Assembly: GCA_035765045.1 (NCBI GenBank)
Contig: DASTYI010000166.1
Coordinates: 1-64,000, forward strand
Length of the DNA: 64,000 nucleotides
From: Iamia sp035765045
GTDB lineage: Bacteria; Actinomycetota; Acidimicrobiia; Acidimicrobiales; Iamiaceae
Reading direction: 5' to 3'
Under the pieces are notes generated by a model, which had not been told where the DNA came from, made no database searches, and was given only the letters and a program-made list of their open reading frames with translations. Positions 56,912-64,000 of this stretch are shown here, piece after piece. The stretch's first letter is position 1, and every line of letters starts with the position of its first letter. The position numbers were made by a program, and so were the translations under genes.

Positions 56912-57885
56912 GGGGTCACCGCCGTCGTCGCCCCCGGCTCGGCGGTGTGGCCGGTCAGGGCGAGGAAGACGTCGTCGAGCGAGGGGCGGCGGAGCGAGAC
57001 GTCGGCCAGGGCGATCCCGGCCTGCTCCAGGGAGGTGACGACCCGGGTGAGGGTCGGCGGCCCGTCGGGGGCGGGGAGCGAGATGCGGTCCTCGGCCTGC
57101 TCGACCGGGCCGATGCCGGCCACCGCGACGGCCGCCGCCCCGACCCGGGCCGGGTCGACCGGGACGACCTCGCACACCGTGCCCCCGACCCGGGCCTTGA
57201 GCTCGTCGGCGGTGCCCTCGGCGATCACCCGGCCGTGGTCGATGACGACGATGCGGTCGGCCAGGACGTCGGCCTCCTCCAGGTACTGGGTGGTGAGGAG
57301 GATGGTGATGCCGTCGTCGCGCAGCTCGCGGACGACCTGCCAGAGCGCCAGCCGGCTGGCCGGGTCGAGCCCGGTGGTGGGCTCGTCGAGGAAGAGCACG
57401 ACCGGCGGGACGACCAGGCTGGCGGCCAGGTCGAGCCGGCGCCGCATCCCGCCCGAGTAGGTCTTGGCCCGCTGCCCGGCCGCCTCACCGAGGTCGAGCC
57501 GGTCGAGCAGCTCGGCGGCCCGGGCGACCGCGGCGGCCCGGCCGAGCCCGAGCAGCCGGCCGAACAGGACGAGGTTCTCCGCGCCGGTCAGCTCCTCGTC
57601 GACCGCGGCGTACTGGCCGGTGAGGGCGATCGAGCGGCGGACGGCGGCGGCGTCGGCTACCACGTCGTGGCCGGCCACCCGGGCGCTGCCGCCGTCGGGG
57701 GCGAGGAGGGTGGCGAGGACGTTGATCGTCGTCGTCTTGCCGGCCCCGTTGGGTCCGAGGAGGCCGAGGATGGTGCCGGGCGGGACGGCGAGGTCGACCC
57801 CGTCGAGGGCGGTGGTGGCGCCGAAGCGCTTCACCAGGCCGGTGACCTCGACGGCGGCCCGGGGCGGGGCGGTGACGGTGTCCAC
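56908..57885 (-). CDS. ABC exporter ATPase (DrrA-type)
   Basis: 325 residues from GTG 57885. Walker A GLLGPNGAGKTTTINVL, Q-loop LTGQYAAVDEELTG, signature YSGGMRRRLDLAASLV, Walker B VVLFLDEPTTGLDPASR and H-region TTQYLEEAD. The C-terminal DUF4162 region (about 225-325) is found in daunorubicin-resistance-type ATPases. It powers the two permeases encoded next in an overlapping operon. The divergent TetR regulator 83 bp away probably controls it, so induction by its substrate is likely. Confidence 0.95.
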   Translation of the reverse strand: MDTVTAPPRAAVEVTGLVKRFGATTALDGVDLAVPPGTILGLLGPNGAGKTTTINVLATLLAPDGGSARVAGHDVVADAAAVRRSIALTGQYAAVDEELTGAENLVLFGRLLGLGRAAAVARAAELLDRLDLGEAAGQRAKTYSGGMRRRLDLAASLVVPPVVLFLDEPTTGLDPASRLALWQVVRELRDDGITILLTTQYLEEADVLADRIVVIDHGRVIAEGTADELKARVGGTVCEVVPVDPARVGAAAVAVAGIGPVEQAEDRISLPAPDGPPTLTRVVTSLEQAGIALADVSLRRPSLDDVFLALTGHTAEPGATTAVTP

Positions 57886-57939
57886 CCGGCCCACCTTGAA
57901 CGGTCGGACGGCACTTGTAAAGCGCGCCTTGCACATTTT

Positions 57940-57952
57940 CGACACACTGTCG
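57940..57952. promoter_or_regulatory. 13-bp inverted repeat in the exporter/tetR gap
   Basis: CGACA-CAC-TGTCG in the only AT-richer stretch of this gap, a candidate operator half of the control region. Confidence 0.4.
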
Positions 57953-57968
57953 TTCGGCCCGGGCCGAA
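57953..57968. promoter_or_regulatory. 16-bp perfect palindrome overlapping the tetR start
   Basis: TTCGGCCC-GGGCCGAA, touching ATG 57968. A regulator bound here would block its own gene; together with 57940-57952 it is the best operator candidate. Confidence 0.45.
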
Positions 57969-58636
57969 TGTGGTTGGATGACGGGGTGGTCGTCCGCCCC
58001 CCGCACCCCGCCACCGTCGGCCCGCCCCGGACCCGGCGGGGGCGGCCCCCGACCCTGAGCCGCGACGTCATCGCCGACGCCGCCCTCGACCTGGGCTTCG
58101 CCACGGTCACGATGAAGGCGCTGGCCGCGGCCCTCGGCACCGGGCACGCCTCGCTCTACACCCACGTCGCCGACCGCCGCGACCTGGTGGCCGCCGCCGT
58201 CGACCGGCTCCACCAGCGGGCCGAGTGGCCGGCCCTGGTGGGCACCGACTGGCGGGCCTACCTGGCCGGGCAGGCCGATGTGACCTGGGGCCTGCTGGCC
58301 GCCGACCCGGCGCTGGTGGCCGAGGCCGCCGACGTGGTGTCGGGCGCCCAGGTGGCCCACAGCGACGAGGTCATCCGCACCCTGATCGGGGTCGGCTTCG
58401 CTCCCGACGCCGCCCTGCTGGCCGCCGACCTCGTGCTCGACCTGGTCCACGACGTCTTCATCCGGGGCGAGGCCCTGGCCGGGGGGTTGGCGGCGACCCC
58501 CGAGCCGGGCTGGCTCGACGGCCTCGACCCGGCGGTGCGGGGGGCCGCCGCCTCCGCCGTGGCCGACCCCCGGTCCTGGTTCGACCGCAAGCTCGCCGTC
58601 GTCCTCGACGGCATCGCCGCCGGGCTGGCCCCGTGA
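57968..58636 (+). CDS. TetR-family regulator with TetR-type C-terminal domain
   Basis: 222 residues from ATG 57968; GTG 57986 is an alternative. HTH in residues about 30-75 (LSRDVIADAALDLGFATVTMKALAAALGTGHASLYTHVADR in part). The C-terminal helices carry a TetR_C-like ligand pocket (TWGLLAADPALVAEAADVV). Divergent from the ABC exporter operon, with two palindromes between them, it is presumably the drug-responsive repressor of that operon. Confidence 0.88.
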   Translation: MWLDDGVVVRPPHPATVGPPRTRRGRPPTLSRDVIADAALDLGFATVTMKALAAALGTGHASLYTHVADRRDLVAAAVDRLHQRAEWPALVGTDWRAYLAGQADVTWGLLAADPALVAEAADVVSGAQVAHSDEVIRTLIGVGFAPDAALLAADLVLDLVHDVFIRGEALAGGLAATPEPGWLDGLDPAVRGAAASAVADPRSWFDRKLAVVLDGIAAGLAP

Positions 58637-58688
58637 CCCGCCCGGCGACGACGCCCTGACACCGGTTCGCCAGCGGGGTGGGCTGGGT

Positions 58689-58714
58689 GGGCCGCGGCCT
58701 CAGGTGGCGGCGGC
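58689..58714. repeat. 26-bp direct repeat, copy 2
   Basis: Identical to 54304-54329; this copy spans the stop codon region of the binding-lipoprotein gene. Confidence 0.6.
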
Positions 58715-59713
58715 CTCGAGGGCGGGGCGGAGGACGTCGAGGGCGAAGGGGAGCGACAGCGGCGTCGGGGTGTTGAGGGCGACGGCGGTGGCGTAGTCCA
58801 TCTCCAGCGAGGCGCCGGCGGCCACGGCCGGGAGGTCGCTGTAGCCGGGCACGTCGTCGGGGTCGGCCTCGTTGGTGAGCACGACGACGAGGTCGGCGTC
58901 GAGCAGGTCGACCAGCTCCAGGCTGAGCTTGACCCGGCCGGGGGAGTCGTCCTCGGCGTCGAGGATGGCGGGGGCGATCTCCAGGCCGAGCTGGCCGAAC
59001 AGGGCGTTGGCGCCGTCGTCGGGGTCCGACAGCACGTACATGGCGTCGCCGGGGACGTAGTTGGCGAAGGTGAAGGTCTTGCCGGCCAGGTCCGGGAGGT
59101 CGGTGGCGATGCCGGCGATCTCGCCCTCGACCTCGGCGATCAGGTCGTCGGCGGCGCCGGTGTCGCCCAGCACCTGGCCGGCGGCGCCGGTGATGTCCTG
59201 CCAGGTGTCGACCTGGCTGTCGCTCAGGGCGGCGATCGTGGGGGCGACCCGGGCCAGGTCGTCGTAGTCGGCCTGGTCCTCGGCCAGGTAGGTGACGACG
59301 ATCAGGTCGGGGTCGAGGGCGAAGATCTCCTCCATCAGGGCACCCTTGTCCGAGGCCGAGCCGGCGACGAGCGCGGTCGACCCGCCGAGGCCGTCCTGCC
59401 AGGGGAGCTCGTCCTGGAGGGTCGTGTCGCGGAGGTACCCGACCGGCGGCGTGCCGAGGGCGGTGAGGACGTCGGTCCACTGGGTGTCGAGCGAGACGAT
59501 CCGTGCGGGGCGTTCGGTGATCTCGGTGCTGCCGTAGCGGTGCTCGATCGTGACCGGCTCGAAGGCGGGCGCCTCGGCCCCGTCGGCCGCCGTGGTGGTC
59601 GAGCCGGCGCCCTCGTCGCCGTCGTCGTCGCTCCCGCTGCCCGAGCAGCCGGCCAGGCCGACCACCAGGGCGAGGGCGAGGAGGATGATCCGGTAGGGCT
59701 GCCTAACGTCCAT
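58700..59713 (-). CDS. Siderophore/iron-type ABC substrate-binding lipoprotein
   Basis: 337 residues. Signal peptide with lipobox GLAGC, then a Ser/Asp/Gly linker. The mature part is a FecB/FhuD/BtuF-type (PF01497) periplasmic-binding fold: RIVSLDTQWTDVLTALG, LDPDLIVVTYLAED, a long connecting helix, and DLVVVLTNEAD in the C-lobe. It should capture ferric siderophores or cobalamin at the cell surface. No cognate permease or ATPase is in the window; the nearby ABC genes are an exporter. A weak TTAGGC...CCTAC pattern at the start is not enough to call an iron box. Confidence 0.88.
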   Translation of the reverse strand: MDVRQPYRIILLALALVVGLAGCSGSGSDDDGDEGAGSTTTAADGAEAPAFEPVTIEHRYGSTEITERPARIVSLDTQWTDVLTALGTPPVGYLRDTTLQDELPWQDGLGGSTALVAGSASDKGALMEEIFALDPDLIVVTYLAEDQADYDDLARVAPTIAALSDSQVDTWQDITGAAGQVLGDTGAADDLIAEVEGEIAGIATDLPDLAGKTFTFANYVPGDAMYVLSDPDDGANALFGQLGLEIAPAILDAEDDSPGRVKLSLELVDLLDADLVVVLTNEADPDDVPGYSDLPAVAAGASLEMDYATAVALNTPTPLSLPFALDVLRPALEAAAT

Positions 59714-59746
59714 GAGCCGGCGAGGGTAACAGCCCGCGGCCCAGGG

Positions 59747-62116
<2,370 letters not shown>

Positions 62117-62122
62117 CGGGGC

Positions 62123-62359
62123 TCAGTCCTCCGGGAGCTCGGCGAAGGTCCGCTTGGTGGCGTTGTACCACTTGAGGCCGGAGATCGGCCTCCGCCAGCG
62201 CGCCCTCATGTCGTTGCGGGCGGGGACGTGGGCCTCGTCGCCCGCGGCGACCACGTCCTTGAGGTGCTGGTCCTGCTGGGCGATGACGTCGTCGGCGGTC
62301 TCGCCGCTCAGGGCGAGGTCGCAGGCCCCGCCGAGCTGGCGGCAGGTCATCGTCCTCAT
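62123..62359 (-). CDS. DUF1059 domain protein
   Basis: 78 residues. It begins MRTMTCRQLGGACDLALSG, the hallmark of DUF1059 small proteins (Cys residues at positions 6 and 13), followed by a helix DDVIAQQDQHLKDVVA and a basic C-terminal extension (MRARWRRPISGLKWYNATKR). Function unknown. It overlaps the VOC gene stop by 4 bp and lies 6 bp before the uvrA2 gene. Confidence 0.85.
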   Translation of the reverse strand: MRTMTCRQLGGACDLALSGETADDVIAQQDQHLKDVVAAGDEAHVPARNDMRARWRRPISGLKWYNATKRTFAELPED

Positions 62360-62769
62360 CGGAGCTCCTGGATCCGGACCATGTTGCCGGCGGGGTCGCG
62401 GACGGCGCAGTCCCGGGCGCCCCAGTCCTGCTCGGTCGGCTCCTGGACGATCTCGACATCGGCGGCCTGGATCTTCTCGAAGGTGCCGTCGAGGTCGGGG
62501 GTGCCGAGCATGATGCTGGCGTAGGTGCCCTTGGCCATCATCTCGGCGATGGTCCGGCGCTCGTCGTCGGTGATGCCGGGATCGGCGGCCGGCGGGGTGA
62601 GGACGACGTTGGTGTCGGTCTGTCCGGGGGGCCCGATCGTGATCCAGCGCATGTCCTCGTAGCCCACGTCGTTGCGGACCTCGAAGCCGAGCAGGTCCCG
62701 GTAGAAGGCCAGCGAGGCCTCGGGATCGGTGTGCGGGAGGAAGGTCGTGTGGATGGTGATGTCTGCCAT
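62356..62769 (-). CDS. VOC-family (glyoxalase/bleomycin-resistance fold) protein
   Basis: 137 residues from ATG 62769. Two beta-alpha-beta-beta-beta units: HTTFLPHTDPEASLAFYRDLLGFEV ... DMRWITIGPPG and SIMLGTPDLDGTFEKIQAADVEIVQEP ... CAVRDPAGNMVRIQE (both quoted in part). Candidate metal ligands are the first-strand His and the C-terminal Glu. It probably binds or modifies a small toxic compound, consistent with its place between a drug-type AraC regulator and UvrA2. Confidence 0.9.
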   Translation of the reverse strand: MADITIHTTFLPHTDPEASLAFYRDLLGFEVRNDVGYEDMRWITIGPPGQTDTNVVLTPPAADPGITDDERRTIAEMMAKGTYASIMLGTPDLDGTFEKIQAADVEIVQEPTEQDWGARDCAVRDPAGNMVRIQELR

Positions 62770-62774
62770 GCGGG

Positions 62775-63224
<450 letters not shown>

Positions 63225-64000
63225 GGGTCCGATCGTGCCACGCGGGTGCGGGTGAGGAAGGCGGCGAGGAGGTCCTCGCCGTGGGCGGTGAGCACGGCCT
63301 CGGGGTGGAACTGGACGCCGTCGACCGGCCAGGAGCGGTGGCGCAGCCCCATGACCAGGCCGTCGTCGGTCCAGGCCGCCACCTCGAGCTCGGCCGGCAG
63401 CGTCTCGGGGCGGACGACCAGCGAGTGGTAGCGGGTCGCCTCCAGCGGAGAGGGCAGCCCGGCGTAGAGCCCGGCCCCGTCGTGGTGGACGAGGGCGGTG
63501 CGGCCGTGGACGGGCCGGGGGGCGCGGGCCACCGTCGCCCCCAGGGTGGCGGCGATGACCTGGTGGCCGAGGCAGACACCGAGGATCGGCACCCGGGGCC
63601 CGAGGGCCCGCACCAGGGGCCCGGCCACCCCGGTCTCGTCGGGGCCCCGGGGGCCGGGGCTGATGACGATCCCGTCGGGCTCCAGGGCGGTGACCGCGTC
63701 CAGCGTCAGGGCGTCGTTGCGGACGATCACGGCCCGGGCCCGGCGGGCGCAGAGGGCCTGGACCAGGTGGTAGGTGAAGGAGTCGTAGTTGTCGACGACG
63801 ACGATCCGGGGCCCGTCGCTGGCCCCGACCTCGACGACCTCCTCCGGGCGGGACCGCCGCCCCTCGGTCCGACGGACGGCCCGGCGGTGGGTCCGCCACC
63901 GGCGGGGCACCGGGCGGTCGAGCGCCACCGTCCCGCCCACGGCGGCGAGCAGCGGGGCCGCCTTGGTCAGGCACTCCTCGTGCTCGCCGGCCGGGTCCGA

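Noticed and set aside
59690..59730. IdeR/DtxR iron box at the start of the siderophore-binding lipoprotein gene
   Set aside because: Only a partial match (TTAGGC and CCTAC half-sites, several mismatches) that lies within the first codons; too weak to call.

Overview
The window is about 64 kb of very GC-rich DNA (roughly 70-75% G+C by eye). It has frequent GTG starts, 1-4 bp ATGA/GTGA gene overlaps, leaderless-looking starts, actinobacterial regulators (a SigB/SigF-type sigma factor, RsbW-type ATPases, STAS proteins) and a class I ribonucleotide reductase. This suggests a chromosomal segment of a high-GC actinobacterium, possibly of the Acidimicrobiia (Iamia-like). That placement is inference from style and gene content; no rRNA or tRNA gene was seen.

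Layout. 1-3302: four co-directional genes (two unknowns, an Asp-box lipoprotein, a secreted endonuclease/exonuclease/phosphatase-fold enzyme). 3330-4676: an IS3-type insertion sequence with a one-base frameshift in its transposase and a gene remnant at its right end. 4912-8724: a large exported DUF11/carboxypeptidase-regulatory-like repeat protein with six 282-bp units. 8883-12277: a leftward operon (PQQ-like lipoprotein, DUF1254 protein, APH-fold kinase) facing a TetR regulator. 13009-18314: a NarL-type two-component pair, an MMPL transporter and VIT1-like genes. 18386-24260: UspA and kdp genes without kdpDE.

24285-42338 reads as a stress-response island. It holds an RsbW-like ATPase, STAS proteins, a SigB/SigF-type sigma factor, a PAS protein, a CBS protein and a bacteriophytochrome fused to a PP2C phosphatase. 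In its middle (28659-39018) is a glycan cluster with the ADP-glycero-manno-heptose enzymes GmhA, HldE and GmhB (the last fused to a GT2 glycosyltransferase), two GT9 heptosyltransferase-like enzymes, two further glycosyltransferases, an SDR and a NodU/TobZ-type carbamoyltransferase. Twelve upstream regions, including all three transcription units of the glycan cluster and the sigma gene itself, carry a two-part element close to GTTT-N14/15-GGGGAG. I read this as the promoter of the local sigma factor. In half of the cases the right-hand half could also be a ribosome binding site.

42404-64000 is more ordinary. It contains YciI and DHFR-like proteins, uncharacterised membrane proteins, a second RsbW-like ATPase, RecQ, NrdAB, a B12-binding regulator, an ABC exporter operon with a divergent TetR, a siderophore-type binding lipoprotein, an AraC-VOC-DUF1059-UvrA2 operon, and the end of a chorismate-utilising synthase fused to its glutamine amidotransferase. 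Palindromes built on GGTGCC(T/A)GGCACC recur at three intergenic sites.
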